Assembly (NCBI GenBank): GCA_015680685.1
Contig: MNCI01005375.1
Span: forward strand, 8,887-72,886
Direction of reading: 5' to 3'
From: Gnetum montanum
Taxonomy: Eukaryota > Streptophyta > Gnetopsida > Gnetales > Gnetaceae
DNA length: 64,000 nt
The notes below the pieces were generated by a model. It saw only the letters and a program-made list of their open reading frames with translations. It searched no databases and was not told the DNA's origin. Positions within the stretch are counted from its first letter, which is position 1; every line of letters begins with the position of its first letter. A program made the translations under genes and the position numbers. Shown piece after piece: positions 43,177 through 54,950 of this stretch.

Positions 43177-44560
43177 ATTAGTATTAAACATAATCTAAAG
43201 TGTCTAACCTAAGAAGGTATATCTAAGGTTTGAAGTAAGGAAACCATGAATCCTTGGATGCCACCATGGGTAGATATAATTCTCTCATACATCGATTCCC
43301 TAACCATTATTATTCTCAATGGAAACAACTTTGTTATTTCATAGATGGACTTAGATTGGAAATGAGAAGAATTATTGGTATTAATGACTAAGGGAGACTA
43401 TCAAAACTCCAAGCACATCAAATTTAGAGGCTAATTGATTGGATAGCAAAAGAAGAAAGAGAGTTAATGAAATGAGAAAACACTAAAGAATATAATAGGG
43501 ATCTTTACACATGAAAGAGGGAAGTCTAATTTTGTGATAATGAGGAGGACTCACCACTTGATGAGGTGGTAAATGAAAAGACCTTACCAATTCAAAAATC
43601 TATGTCTAAAATTTTAGCCAAGGTAGATAAAATGTGGGATTTTTTGGATGAAAAATTCCAAACTACTCTAATAATTGCTGAAGAATCAAGAGAGAAGAAT
43701 AGTGATCATGACCATAGGAGGTGAAAAGAAGTTAAACATGCCTACCAAAGGGGTAAGGGCAAGATAGCTATAGTAGAGGGCATTATGAAAACTAAATCAG
43801 ATGATGATTATGGGAATGACATCAAACAATATGAAAATACTAAGGGATGTTGCCCCATCATGTTGCACTTACAGGAGCCTAAGGTGTATCCTTTGAATCC
43901 ATGATTAGCAAAAATACAAACACCTAAAAGACTACCTTATCCTTAAGGTAATCCTAGACATTTTCATCAACAAAAATAATATTACCCAAGTGGAACTCCA
44001 CCAAAACCATACAAGCAATATCAATAGTGGTGCCAACCATAGTAATGGGGGATGCCACCACCAAGTTAGCAATACCTTTACAAGTAACCAAATTCATATG
44101 GATATTATGTTTAGCAACCCTTGTCTTCATGTGATTTTTCTATTTATGTTTCTCCTTTCCAACATCACTACTATCCACATGAATAATACAAAGATCATTC
44201 TTCATATTCTAGGAGGGATATCACATTTTATCCTTATCCTCCTCCTATTTCTACACTTGTTCCTCCATACACAATGTAGCGACCACTTGTTCCATCCATG
44301 CAGGGTGAACTTCCAACCCAACCGTAATAATGCAATGCTACCATATTTTTCAATCTACAATTGGATCATCAACCAAGGGGTTTAGAATCTCATGCTCATA
44401 AAAGACCATTCTTCCAAACCAATAGCCATACTAATCCCTCATAGACTTAGGTGGCTGGTCATCCAACTCCTACCTCATCCTCTACAAACCATTCTATTAG
44501 GTTCCCTTCAAACCAAATGCTATCCAAAATCCATACTTTCATGCTTACTCATGTGGTATT
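43177..44560 (+). pseudogene. B3 gag, right part
   Basis: Gag continues from 2,985. The nucleotide words 'aatccttggatgccaccatgg' and 'atgtgggattttttggatg' correspond to the B1 gag segments NPWMLPW-like and QMWDSLD. A Lys/Glu-rich segment and a Pro/Tyr/His-rich tail (43,900-44,350; GGGATGCCACCACC-type sequence) are as in B1. Frame changes and stops are frequent. The protein would form the particle core. Confidence 0.7.
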
Positions 44561-45147
44561 TGATTGGATTTAGGCTGGTAATGTTTCCAAGAAATTAGCT
44601 GATCCTATGAGTCCTCTTATCTATTTGAAAATTTCTAGGAATGAACCATGTAAAGCTCTTTTTGATTTAGGTTCTAGTGTGAACTTGATTTCTCATGAGA
44701 TATATACTACTTGGAACCTATCGCCTCTCAAGAAGAGCAATATCATATTGGAATTGGTAGACTAGTCCATCACTATTCCATTGGAACTAGTTAAAGACAT
44801 TGTGATCACTATCTTTGGATGATCTTATCCTACCGATGTCCTAGTAATCAAGGTTGAGAACTATAAGGAGGACTTCCCAATTATTAAGACAAGGACATGG
44901 CTAAGAACTATTGATGCAAGATTGAGTATCATACTTATTTCCTTGGAGATATCTAAGGAAAATACATTTGAAATGATTAAGAACAAATGAGTTCCATGCA
45001 TCGTCTATAACAATATAGGGTGCAATTGCATGTAAAAACTGTAGTCTATGAAATGAGCATCTATTTCCACATGCAAGTAGTGTGCACATGAGGCAAATAT
45101 TCAAAGGTTTCTGTACACAACAACCATAACAAGAGGGCACCTAGTGG
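44561..45147 (+). pseudogene. B3 aspartic protease
   Basis: Protease domain homologous to B1 13,068-13,832: SPLIYLKISRNEPCKALFD, LGSSVNLISHEIYTTWNL (44,640-44,710; DLGS close to the Athila DLGAS), DVLVIKVENYKEDFPII, IDARLSI and LEISKENTFEMIKNK. Stops occur at VD-TAG-S and FG-TGA-S. Its role is polyprotein processing. Confidence 0.8.
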
Positions 45148-46250
45148 TTGACCACTAATTCTAAAATTAGCACAATGTGCATGGAACCTACTAAGAGCCT
45201 AACATATGCCTATGTCACAAGCATGAATGAACTAGAGCAAGTTAAGCATCAACTCTTTAATAATGAAAATGATGATACTAATTGGAAAGAGGAGATCCTA
45301 GAGTTAAAAACTTTACATACTAATTTGAAATATGCATTCTTGAAAAATGGAAAATTAATGACACTTAATGTCAAACTTCCTCCCGAGCAAAAAGTAATGT
45401 TGTTGAAAGTGATCGATAGATGGCCAATAGCCTTTACTTGGTCATATCCTAAACTTAGTAGAAATGATCCATTGATATGCCAGCACTGCATTTACACAAA
45501 TCCATCCATTAAGCCAAGGAGGCAAGCACAATGGTGGTTGAACATCAACTTAATGAAAATTATCTAAGAGGAGATTGAACAACTCCTTAAGGTAGGATTC
45601 ATCTATCCCTTTTTGGATAGCAAGTGGGTCAGCCCACTCATTATAATATCAAAGAGAGCTAGAAAATGGCAAATCTATATTGACTTTAGGCTATTAAACA
45701 TGGCAACATTCAAAGATCATTTTTGATTTTCATTCGTTAATCAAGTGTTGGACATATAGTTTTCTAAATGGTTATAGTGGCTATAACCAAATCCATATTG
45801 CACCAAAAGACTAGGCCAAAATAGCATTCATGAGTCCCTAGGGAACCTTTGCATATCGCACGATTCCTTTTGGTCTATGCAATGCTCCTATGACTTTCTA
45901 ATGTCTAGTATTAAGCATCTTTTAGCAAAAAATAGGTAGGGGATTGAAAGTCTTTATGGATGACTTCCCTACTTATGGCACTATATTTGAGCAAGCCTTG
46001 GACCTCATTAAGCAAGTACTAAAAAGATGTGTGGAAGAAAAACCTACAACAAAATTGGCAAAAGAGAAACCTCATGGTATAAGAAGGCATTATATTACGG
46101 CACTAAATTTAATAGGAAGGGATCAAGGTATATCCCAAAATGATAAGGATCAGCTAATAAATTACTCATGAACCAAAAACTATCAAGGATGTTTAGTCAT
46201 TCCTTGGACACATTGGTTACTATCAATGATTTATAGAAAATTTCTCTAAG
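45148..46250 (+). pseudogene. B3 reverse transcriptase
   Basis: The N-terminal part is open for 139 codons (45,148-45,567), ending in the segment LPPEQKVMLLKVIDRWPIAF and TWSYPKLSRNDPLICQH. Then WVSPLIIISKRARKWQIYID (45,625), TFKDHF, a KIAFMSP...GTFAYRTIPFGLCNAP region (45,810-45,890), and LKVFMDDFPTYG (45,940; catalytic Asp pair intact). At least three frameshifts and several stops intervene. ATxKDHF and FGLCNAP are Athila-side signatures. Confidence 0.8.
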
Positions 46251-46369
46251 ATTGCAAAATCATTGGTGGAGCTAATGAAGAAAGATGCTTCCTTCATTTG
46301 GAATAAGAAATGCAAAATGTATTCCAAAGCCTCAAGTAGAAGCTCATAGAGACTCCAATTCTACGAGCA

Positions 46370-46750
46370 CTTGACTAGTCCAAACCATTTCATATCATGT
46401 TAGATGTATCGAACTATACATTGGGAGGTGTGCTTATGTAGTTGAATGATAAGAAACATCCATATTACATCCACTATGTAAGTTAGAGCATTGTGGGTAT
46501 ACAACTAAATTACACCATCACAAAGAAAGAACTAATGGTGGTGGTGTATGCTCTAGAATAGTTTAGGCACTATGTGCTTGGGCATAAAGTGTTTGCACAC
46601 ACTAATCACAATGTCATCTTCTTCCTTATAAACAAGCCAATGGTAAGCCCCCATGTCATATAGTGACTAGTGATCTTACAAGAATTTGATCTTACAATGG
46701 TAAATTAAAAAGGAACTGAGAATTTGATCACTAATCACTTGTCTTAGTTA
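46370..46750 (+). pseudogene. B3 RNase H
   Basis: The frame reads PFHIMLDVSNYTLGGVLMQL (46,385; first Asp), YTITKKELMVVVYALE (46,510; Glu), FRHYVLGHKVFAHTNHNVIF (46,560) and ENLITNHLS (46,720), the standard gypsy RNase H order. Stops such as VS-TAG-S are at expected variable positions. Confidence 0.75.
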
Positions 46751-46979
46751 CGATGGGATAGCAAAGAGAAGGAGAGCTTTCTCTCTAACCAATTTCCTGA
46801 TGAGCTCCTCTTTCTTGTTGCAATAAATGACCAAATGCTTGTAGAACCAAAATAGTATAATGGCATCCTCATATATCTTCTCACTTAGAAGATCCCATAA
46901 GATCAAGACTACTGAAAGAAACAACAATTTCTTCATAGAACTAAGCACTTCATGGAAATCAATGAACACCTTTATAAGG

Positions 46980-47829
46980 TATGTGTTAATGGCCTAGTTC
47001 ATTGGTGTGTACCTAATGCAAATCAATTACACATTTGCCAAGATGCTTATGAGGGTTCTTGTGGGGCCACTATGATGGAAGATACACGATCATAAAAATC
47101 CTAATAGAAGGATACTATTGGCCCATAGTGTTTAGGGATGCCCACCAATTTCTCAGATCATGTGAATGCTCTCAACAAGATGGTGGAATGACCACACATA
47201 TGGACGATCCTTAATAATGGATTCAATCACTGGAACCCTTTGACATATGGAGCATAGATTTCATGTGTTTCATCACACCCATGTTTAATGGGAAGGCGTA
47301 TATAATCATCACAATTGACTACTATGAAAAATGGACAAAAGCTGCAGCTGTCATCTATTGTGCATCATCCATTGCTGCTCAATTTGTAACAAAAAGTGTT
47401 GTGAATAGGTTTGAAGTGCCACATGCACTGATTTTTGACAACAGAACCCATTTTACATGTACTACTTTTCAAAAACTCATGAAAAACTTGGGGTTTGAAC
47501 ATAAATTAACACCCTATCATCCGCAATTCAATAGTTAAGTAGAGGTAACTAATAGGGAGATCACAAAGATTCTAACAACAACTACTAGCAAATATAAGAG
47601 AGAATAGAGCACAAAACTCAATGATTCTATTTGGGCCTACCACTTAACATGGAAACTTCCTATTGGCTACTCTCCCTACAAGTTGATGTATAGAAAAATT
47701 CCAACGCTTCCAATTCAATCCAAGCTCCATACACTCTTAATGATCTATGACTTGGATCTTGACCTAGGTCTGGCACAAAAACAAAGATTGATCTTGACTT
47801 AGTTGCTAGCACATGTACTACCTTACTAT
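46980..47829 (+). pseudogene. B3 integrase, 3' truncated
   Basis: Integrase core: IDFMCFITPMFNGKAYIIIT (47,255), DYYEKWTKAAAV (47,310), ALIFDNRTHFTCTTFQKLMK (47,425; DNRTHF is the second catalytic Asp region), LTPYHPQFNS-TAA-VEVTNREI (47,510; Glu present), YSPYKLMYRK. The tail LDLDLGLAQKQRLILTQL-like text (47,750-47,815) is the gypsy integrase C-terminal helix region. At about 47,830 the plus-strand homology stops and minus-strand element D begins, so the rest of B3 is gone. Confidence 0.8.
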
Positions 47830-48300
47830 GTCATTGATAAGTGTCATAGGTCTTGATCTTCTACAGGCAATCAGTTTTCATATAGGATCAGTAATAGCCT
47901 AGCCATCTAATCTTAGTAGCCATGGTTCTAGATCCTATATGTCCTTCACATATACCCTCATGAACTTGCTTAAGGACTATGCAGGCTTTGGTTTTACCCA
48001 AGCGTACTAACAATATGCCATCATAGGATTGTCGACATAATGTGTTATCACCAACAATGACATACTATCTCGATCTTTTATGTACACATCCTTTTAAGAA
48101 GTAGTCAAGCCCTATGGATATTCACCATGCATAAGGTAAAACTTAATAGTAGCTACTACCATTCCCTTAGAGGGGTAGTACTAATAGAGGCTACAAAGTT
48201 GTCCTTAGTTTTGTACATGATGGAAATAGAATAGTTCATAGTTAAGGAAGGAAATTTGTTAAACACATCATGTGTCACACTAAGAGCTAATGTTGCAATG
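47830..48300 (-). pseudogene. D integrase N-terminus and linker
   Basis: On the minus strand, text corresponding to the linker and H2C2 region of A: KTKACIVLKQVHEGICEGHI-like words and ATKIRWLGYY (A has KVHEGLCGGHI and AKIRCLGYY), then KIKTYDTYQ at 47,835. Several stops interrupt it. The catalytic core is absent because the element is truncated at 47,830. Confidence 0.6.
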
Positions 48301-48486
48301 GCATTAGTGAGCATGTTCTTAGTTTCAGGTACATGTTCAATATCTATGTCAATGAATTATTGTATCAGTTTCTTTCCTAGGTCATAGTAGGGTTGCAAGT
48401 GTTTGGCTTTGCATGCATAAAATTCAGTTACTTGGTTAACCACAAGTTTTGAATCACATTTGATCATTAGGTGTTTGATTCCTAGG
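48301..48486 (-). pseudogene. D second RNase H, C-terminal half
   Basis: Reads LGIKHLMIKCDSKLVVNQVT from the C junction leftwards, then EFYACKAKHLQPYYDL; A has the same order (LEIQHLVV-GDS-LVFN, VYACKASHL). CDS in place of GDS. It joins 60,785-60,985 when C is removed. Confidence 0.75.
48482..48486. repeat. Element C target-site duplication, left copy (CTAGG)
   Basis: CTAGG abuts the TGTT end of C and is repeated exactly at 60,785-60,789. Confidence 0.9.
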
Positions 48487-49621
48487 TGTTGGAGACCATT
48501 TGCGACGCAACCACCAACGAGTGTCCTCGAACAGGATTTAGGTGCTTGCTGGTCTTTGGCAACACCATGGCCCAGATACCTCCAAATAGACTTCGTAGTT
48601 AATGTGAGTATGTGTGTGTGCTATTGTAAAAAATGAAACGATTGGGTTATGTGTAAAACTATAAATGACTTATCTTAAAGAGCTTCAGCCAACTTTGCAA
48701 AGTATTGTGAGTTGTTGAGAGTTTCTATTTTTTTTAATTGCATAGTCTATGGGGTCCTTATAGTACCTACTTGTAATAAATAAAGTTTTGCAAAAGAATT
48801 TGAGCACAACTCTATGAATCTACTTCTAATTTTCCCTAGAGAAAGAGATTGTTCCACAAGAAAACTAAAAATAGAGCTAGATTCAATGGAAATAGAAAGA
48901 AGAGAAAAAAAAAGTAGATTTGTATAAAGATCTCAAATGTTTAAACAAGGTAAAATGATACGAGTAAACAATTCATGATAAAGTTATCCCAAATTCAATA
49001 GCTACGAATTTTTCAAACTTCCAAGGCTCAAATAAGCAATTTCTTCAATACAATCCTACTATGCTACCAAAAAAAATTCTATGTAAACTATCATGTACCA
49101 GACTCTATTTTGGCTAGATAATGGATGTCAACAATTGCATTCAATAGAACCTTCAAAAGACTTGACAATTTATGATTGAAATACAATAGAGATTCACTTT
49201 AAAGATAAAAGAAGCTATTCTGGTCCTATCAAACTACCAAAGATTTTCTAAATCCTCTTGACTATTGAATCGTGCAACTGCTTGACTACATGAAGAGGCT
49301 CTCTTACAACAATCTCAATAGTTGTTCTTATACATTGCACAATAATAAAATTCACTACTAAAATGCTCTTAAGAGTTTCAAACACAAGCTCTTCTATGGA
49401 AAAATATTAATAGAAATTTTCTATCCTACAACAAAAACAATAAGAGCAATCTAAAAATCCAAAAATTACTTGCCAAGCATGATACTATCTAAACCACTAG
49501 CTAAAAAATTTAAACAGAATAAAAAAATAAACATAACTCACAAGACTATGACAAAGAGGCTGAAATGTTATCTTCAATAAGTCATCTTAAAAGCAATCTT
49601 TCATAATGTCTTCTTTTACAA

Positions 49622-49625
<4 letters not shown>

Positions 49626-49652
<27 letters not shown>
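49626..49652. repeat. (TC)n microsatellite in C 3' LTR
   Basis: About 13 TC units followed by a C-run. The matching place in the 5' LTR is the single N at 58,907, with about 180 bases missing. Confidence 0.95.
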
Positions 49653-49664
49653 CCCCCCTTGAAG

Positions 49665-49674
49665 CTTTTTTATA
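49665..49674 (-). promoter_or_regulatory. TATA box in C 3' LTR
   Basis: TATAAAAAAG on the minus strand, preceded by CCC. It sets the zinc-finger sequence in U3, upstream of the transcription start. Confidence 0.55.
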
Positions 49675-50215
49675 GGGTCTCATAGGTAGTTAGATATTAC
49701 AAAATATCTTGGGTAACTTCTTTCCCAAGTAAGTAAGTTATAATTTGCCCAAAACATTAGGAGAGATTACTTGCCCAACAAGTTAGGAAGTTATAACTTA
49801 TACATAAATTTAGGAGAAAATCATGCTAACATTGGCATGTGCTTTTACAAATATTTCTTTCATACGAAGTGACAACTTATATAATAATTTTAGGAAATAA
49901 AGCCAAGATCTCTATCTTGTTTAATCCATTTAACCTTAGTCACCATCATGGCCATTGAAATAAGTGCTCCATATAATTGTCATTTTATTTTTGTTGCATG
50001 TGGGAAAATATGAAACCACCAAACCATATGAAATTGGAACTTTATTTTGTTACTTCGATTTCATGTGTTCAAGTTTTCTTCTTGCTTTCAGCGATGATGG
50101 TTTTCCTCAAAATATGCCATAAGCATGATTCATCAACTAAATAATCTCCTGGTTGGTTTGATATTGAGCTCAGATACTATGTCCCTGCAACCGATCTCAT
50201 GGCCACATCCATGAT

Positions 50216-50772
50216 ACTAAGTTAGACTCGACGGCTTTGCACTTCCACTTCTTCTCACCATGTTTTCTATAGAAGTGCTTCTTGATGCTGGTGAGGTCAC
50301 CTAGAGCTCACATCAGGTCATGGTGAATGCAGTTGGGCTCAAGAAAGACGTAGATACACTTGCGCACTTCCTTGCTGGTCAGTTGCCTCAGCTTCCAGTG
50401 CAAGTTGTGGCCGCGTTCGTGCAGTTGCATGTTCTGGTCTTGCTGGAAACCCTTCTGACATATCTTGCACACGAATCTATTGGTCACCATCAGAGTCTTG
50501 GGAAACAACACAATGACCTCCACCTCCGGGTTAGGCATGCCGGGTAGATTACTCTTGTGCTTTGGTTCCATTGGCGGCAGTGGCGGCTGCTACTACTGAT
50601 GGATGCCACTATTGTGCATGGATGAGATGCTAGCAGCCTCGTCAGAGGCCGCAGATGTGACATTGGAGTCCGTCATGGCTTCCTTCTAGGAATTATTATT
50701 GTTGCTCTCAAATTTTGGAACAACTGCCAAACTCCAATTGCCCTCGCCATGGAACATATCAGACTTTGACAT
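50216..50772 (-). pseudogene. Captured IDD zinc-finger sequence, truncated copy in C 3' LTR
   Basis: IDD proteins are plant C2H2 transcription factors. On the minus strand from ATG 50,772: MSKSDMFHGEGNWSLAVVPK, a Ser/Asn/Gln-rich stretch with three TAG stops, then NLPGMPNPEVEVI, FPKTLMVTNRFVCKICQKGF (finger 1; CKIC with GFQQDQNMQLHERGHN), WKLRQLTSKEVRKCIYVFLE and PNCIHHDL (finger 2), LGDLTSIKKHFYRKHGEKKW. The NLPG...PKTLM...NRF...CQKGFQ order is diagnostic of the INDETERMINATE DOMAIN. The copy breaks off after KWKC; the third and fourth fingers are deleted. Finger 2 and later Cys positions are damaged. It is not a working host gene. Confidence 0.9.
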
Positions 50773-51168
50773 GAACCACCAAAAATGAAACTAGATAAAA
50801 ACAAACCCTACCCCTAGCTATGTCCTGCTTGCTTTCTCTCTCTAAATTTATTTTATTTAATTTATGAATCAGGGACAGCTATTGTATGATTCGGGTGCTA
50901 ATATTGGCAAGATTTTAATATATTCTTGATGCTTGTCTTTCTTCTAAAACTGTTGCTCATAACCTGTTCTTGTTTTTCTAGTTTTCATTACTGATTCAAC
51001 TGTAGAGTATATACAAAATGTTTGACAAATTGCCTTTTACTAGTGTCTCTACTTTTGTTGTCAATAAACATTACTGTGATGTCCAATCCTCAATTCTTAT
51101 ACTGCAAAAACCTTTAATTAATTTTATCATGCCAACCTACTCCATAAAATGGCCAAAATGTGCCAACA

Positions 51169-51185
51169 TTTTTACCCCCTTTAAA
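51169..51185 (-). promoter_or_regulatory. Element C polypurine tract
   Basis: On the minus strand TAAAGGGGGTAAAAA runs directly into the TGTT start of the 3' LTR. Confidence 0.85.
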
Positions 51186-51371
51186 AGGCTTAAAGAAATT
51201 TATGCAAGCCCTATTTTAAAATTGAATTATACTTGAAGCTTTTATTGAACTTTTTATAGCTGAAAAGATAAATATTTTTGGAAGAAAATTCCCACCAAAC
51301 ATAAGGTTTAGTGGTATAAAAACCTCATTCCTTAAAAAAAACTATACATTATCAAGTCCTTTATTCATGGA

Positions 51372-51872
51372 CTATTCTTGAGATGGGAAAAGAATGGTGA
51401 GGGTTACTCTGGTAGGAATCCTCATATCTCTAACCTTCTCAAAAGAAATCTCTAAAGTGATGAATGTTTTTCTATTATTTTCTGGCTTGCTGGAGCTTTC
51501 AACTTGATCTTCTTGAGCTTCTTCTTTAGCAATCCTCTCATCTTCTTTCTCAGATGAATTCTTATTTTCTTCCCAATTGGGTCCTTCTTCTTCTTCTTGG
51601 GACACAAAGGCTTCTTCCCATGAATCTTCATTGATTGGTTCTTTCTCATTTTCCTCTTTTTGGGTGCAATTTTGATGCTATTCCTAAACATTTGATTCTA
51701 TTTCTAAACCTCTTGTGAAGAATGAGAATTCATCAACCAACCAAGCCATGAAAGGACATTATTTAGGTGCTCCACATGCTCTAGCTTTCAAGTAAGCCTT
51801 TAACACATGTTCTGGGCAACATTCAATCACATAAGGAATGAAAGACTTTCTCATTATTCTCCCAAAATCCAT
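51372..51872 (-). pseudogene. Element C acidic accessory ORF
   Basis: After integrase a frame opens at ATG 51,872 (MDFGRIMRKSFIPYVIECCP, then HVLKAYLKARACGAP) and runs about 166 codons to 51,372 with three in-frame stops (PK-TAA, NV-TAG, E-TAG). The C-terminal two thirds are strongly Glu/Lys/Ser-rich (SQEEEEGPNWEENKNSSEKE), ending KTFITLEISFEKVRDMRIP. It lies where extra or env-like ORFs occur in other gypsy elements, but has no membrane segment. I do not recognise the family. Confidence 0.5.
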
Positions 51873-52299
51873 CTTCTCTTTCAAATTAGCTCTCTTCTCA
51901 CTTTCTCTACTCAACTTAAATAGGAAAATGAGGAAATCCTATGCAACCCAATCCTCTTTCTACAGTAGCTTAAAAATTTAAAATTCCCTCCAAGAGCTTT
52001 CAACCAATTTTCCCTCTTTTTGCACATTCTAACTTGTCAAAATCTTTACTTAATTGAGACAACTTCTCACTAAGTGGTTGATTAATCACCTTTTCCACTT
52101 GTCACACTTATAGAATTTATATTATTAAACTATTTTCTAATTTAAATAAATTTATCATAAATATATTTATTATTATAATATACTATCTACTTATCTAAAT
52201 ATATACCAATAGCATAATTAAACATAATAATTAATACTATACTCCTAGTACTATTATATCTAATAGTATATACATATATTACTTTCTATAAGAATATCT
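51873..52299. other. AT-rich spacer between integrase and accessory ORF of C
   Basis: About 430 bases, very AT-rich from 52,120 to 52,290. No gene is seen. Confidence 0.5.
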
Positions 52300-53452
52300 T
52301 CAAGCTGTATGCAGTTGTCCCATATAATGTTTTATATGCAAAACATTATATGGAAATTGCAATTCAATGCCATCCAAAGTTGATAATTTGTAAGTATCCT
52401 CTGACAGTTGTTTTGTAATTTGAAATGGACCAATCCATGTCAGTATAAATTTATTCAGTTTCTTCATATTCCATAATAGGACTAGGTCATCTATATTAAA
52501 AGTTCTTTTTAGAGCTTTCCTATCAAACCATCTTTTAACCTGAGAGGTATTCTGTAACAAATTATCCCTTGCTTTATCTACTTCAGCTTCTCTTTTAATA
52601 AGCAAAGTCATGAAACTTCTATCTTTATCAATTTTTTCACTATACCTTTGTACAAATTTAGAAGCTAAGCTTACAATCTTATTTGTAATTCTTGTAGAAA
52701 AACCATAAGCTAAGTTATATGGTAATGTCCCAATAGCTCTCTTGAATCTAATTCAATCTGACCATAATGCAGTTTATAGATAATTGATCCAATTTCCTGG
52801 ATTCCCATCCATTGATTTCTTCATATAAGCGATAAGATTTTTATTGGTGGATTCTGTTAGGCCATTTCCTTGAGGATAATAGTTTGATGAAGAAAATAAG
52901 AAAATAGATTTTTCTAATGCCCATTTAATAAACTCTTCAGATTTAAAGGTGGGTCCATTGTCTGACACTAACATTTGGGTAGACCAAATCTACTTAGAAT
53001 TTTGTCTTCTATAAACTTAATCACATCTGATGCTAAACTTTCTCTTAGATCCTTTGCTTCAGATCATTTAGTGAAATAATTAGTAGCCATGAGAATAAAC
53101 TTGTGTCCAACTCTTGAAGGAGTAATTTTACTAATAAAATCCAAACACCATTGCTGAAATGGTCTATTTGCAACTACTAGCTTTAAAGGGGCTCTAGCCT
53201 TTTTAATCTTAGGCCCATGAATTTGACGTTTATAGAATTTTTGAATCTTTGAACTAATGTCTTGATACATGGAAGGCCAGTAATATCCATATCGAAGTAT
53301 ATGTTGCATAGTCAACTTAGGGGATTCATAAAATAAATTCAAATAATCATGAAATTATTCCAAAATGAAACTAATTTGATCATTATGAACACATTCCAAT
53401 AAAACCCCTCGAAAATCCTTTCTATATAATATACCATCTTTAACAACGAATA
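52300..53452 (-). pseudogene. Element C integrase
   Basis: Zinc region and core: LTMQHILRYGYYWPSMYQDI (53,290), IQKFYKRQIHGPKIKKA, FQQWCLDFISKITPSR (53,150; first Asp), HKFILMATNYFTK, LVSDNGPTFKSEEFIKWALE (52,965; second Asp), YYPQGNGLTESTNKNLIAYM (52,850; Glu). The C-terminal part is 52,611-52,300: VKRWFDRKALKRTFNIDDLV, WIGPFQITKQLSEDTYKLST. The catalytic triad is preserved, unlike in A. Breaks are few: TAG at TK-stop-SEA and frameshifts near 52,980 and 52,770. Confidence 0.88.
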
Positions 53453-53453
53453 T

Positions 53454-54230
53454 TCATGCTCTTTTTAAGAAAGCTCTCTTTTGACTTGCAATTAAATTAT
53501 TTGGGATTTTCCTTGTATTAAAAAATTTAAGAATTTCATCATACCAATTCTCTTCATGGGTGTCAAGTGTACATACTTCACTTTCTCTAGTCATTAACTT
53601 GGCTAATCCCATTCTCTTAATTGTTTTGCATATTTCCAATGAAAATATAAAACTTTGCAACTTTATAAGTTATTTTCCTTTTTTTAATCCAATCTCATTT
53701 TGGGCTAAGAATCGCTTGACTGCAGGTTCAATTAGCATAATGTGGACTAATGAATTTTCCAAATAATATTTAAAATGTTGAAGTGCTTTAATGAATAAAA
53801 ATTCTTGTTTCTCTAAGTTTGAATAATTTAATTTTGAACCTTTCAACTAATACCCAAAAAATCCAATAGGTTCATCTTGACCTTCATCATCTTTTTGTGT
53901 TAAAACGGCAACGATAGAATCATTCGAAGCAAAAGAATATAACCAAAAATCTTCTTTAAACCTAGGCTTCACCAAATATGGAGCTTGTTGTATAGCATTT
54001 TTAATTTATGATAAAGCTCTCTCTAATTCTGGTGTTTTCTCTACTTGGACATCCCTTTTTAGCATATGCATCAAAGGTTTGGTAATTTTAGTAAACCCGA
54101 GGATGAACTTTTTCATAAAGTTTATCTTCCCAAAGAAAGATCTAAGAGATTTCTTACTTGTGGGATGCTCAATATTCTGTACTACTTGGATTCAGGAATT
54201 GTCTATTGAAATTTCTCCTTGACATATCAC
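53454..54230 (-). pseudogene. Element C RNase H (RT-linked) and linker
   Basis: On the minus strand: FWLYSFASNDSIVAVLTQKD (53,940), EPIGFFGY, LNYSNLEKQEFLFIKALQHF (53,810; Glu present), KYYLENSLVHIMLIEPAVKR, and a linker with ESEVCTLDTHEENWYDEILK (53,580) leading to integrase. This matches the gypsy RNase H that follows RT. The first-motif Asp appears within SND. Confidence 0.75.
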
Positions 54231-54950
54231 ATGGCCTAATAAGCTTCTAGATTTAACCCCGAAGATACACTTCTTAGGATTTAATGAAATACCAAACTCA
54301 CGACATCTATCGAAAACTTGCTGGAGATGATTAATATGATCTTCTTCTTTTTTGAGAATATTGTAATATCATCTAAATAAAACACCATGAATTTTCCTAA
54401 TAAATCCTTAAATGCTAACTCCATTTCTCTTTGGAAAGTAGCTCCAGCATTTGACAATCCAAATGGCATTCTTTGGTAAGAAAAAGTTCCCCATTTGGTG
54501 ATAAATGTTATTTTGTATTTATCATTATTATCTACCATGATTTGATTATAACCTGAGAAACCATCTAAGAAAGAATATAATTCACAACCTGAGACTTTAA
54601 TCAACATCTCATCAATTCTTGGAAGTGGATACTTATCCTTTTTGAGGCATCATTCAGATTTCTAAAGTCTACACAAAGCCTTATATCACCATTTTTCTTT
54701 CTCATTGGAACAAGGTTAGCAAGCCATGTTGAATATCGTACTAGATATATGATTTGTGCTTATAACAACCTTCTATTAAAGGAATTTTATGTGTCATAAA
54801 ATCTAGTCTAAAAGCTTTAAGATCATCATAAAACCAAGAAAAATTGTCTAAATTATTTCTTAGACGTGTGAATAAGTTTTTCTTGAAACTCGAATCTCTT
54901 CCCTTTGTAACATTCAACATCTTTGGCATCCTGTCTAATCCAAAATTCAC
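54231..54950 (-). pseudogene. Element C reverse transcriptase
   Basis: Order on the minus strand: FKKNLFTRLRNNLDNFSWFY and AFRLDFMTHKIPLIEG (54,880-54,770), LVPMRKKNGDIRLCVDFRNL (54,700), a frameshift near 54,640, ELYSFLDGFSGYNQIMVDNN (54,570), TFSYQRMPFGLSNAGATFQR (54,480), FMVFYLDDITIFSKK (54,380; catalytic Asp pair intact), then a frameshift and a LNPKKCIFGVKSRSLLG-type end. Motif spacing is normal and the decay is light compared with A and B3. Confidence 0.88.

Larger units (their letters stand above)
1969..47829 (+). mobile_element. B3: outer Athila-like Ty3/gypsy element, plus strand, interrupted by B2
   Basis: The element is read as 5' LTR (1,969-2,838), gag fragment (2,839-2,985), interruption by B2 (2,986-43,176), then gag, protease, RT, RNase H and integrase to about 47,829. 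Continuity across the interruption is supported by the homologous gag of B1: its word ATAAG appears as ATAAC on the left flank and ATTAG on the right flank, consistent with a 5-bp target duplication that has since mutated once on each side. The 3' end and 3' LTR are missing; the element stops inside integrase where it meets minus-strand element D. Lineage is called from the DLG-type protease site and RT motif FGLCNAP, typical of Athila-type elements. Confidence 0.75.
48487..51168 (-). repeat. Element C 3' LTR
   Basis: Paired with 57,903-60,784. Shared blocks include 'aacgagtgtcctcgaacaggattt', 'tgagcacaactctatgaatctact' and 'ccatatgaaattggaactttatt'. It retains a (TC)n microsatellite and a minus-strand TATA box that the other LTR lacks, and has lost about 430 bases of the zinc-finger region. 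Confidence 0.95.
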
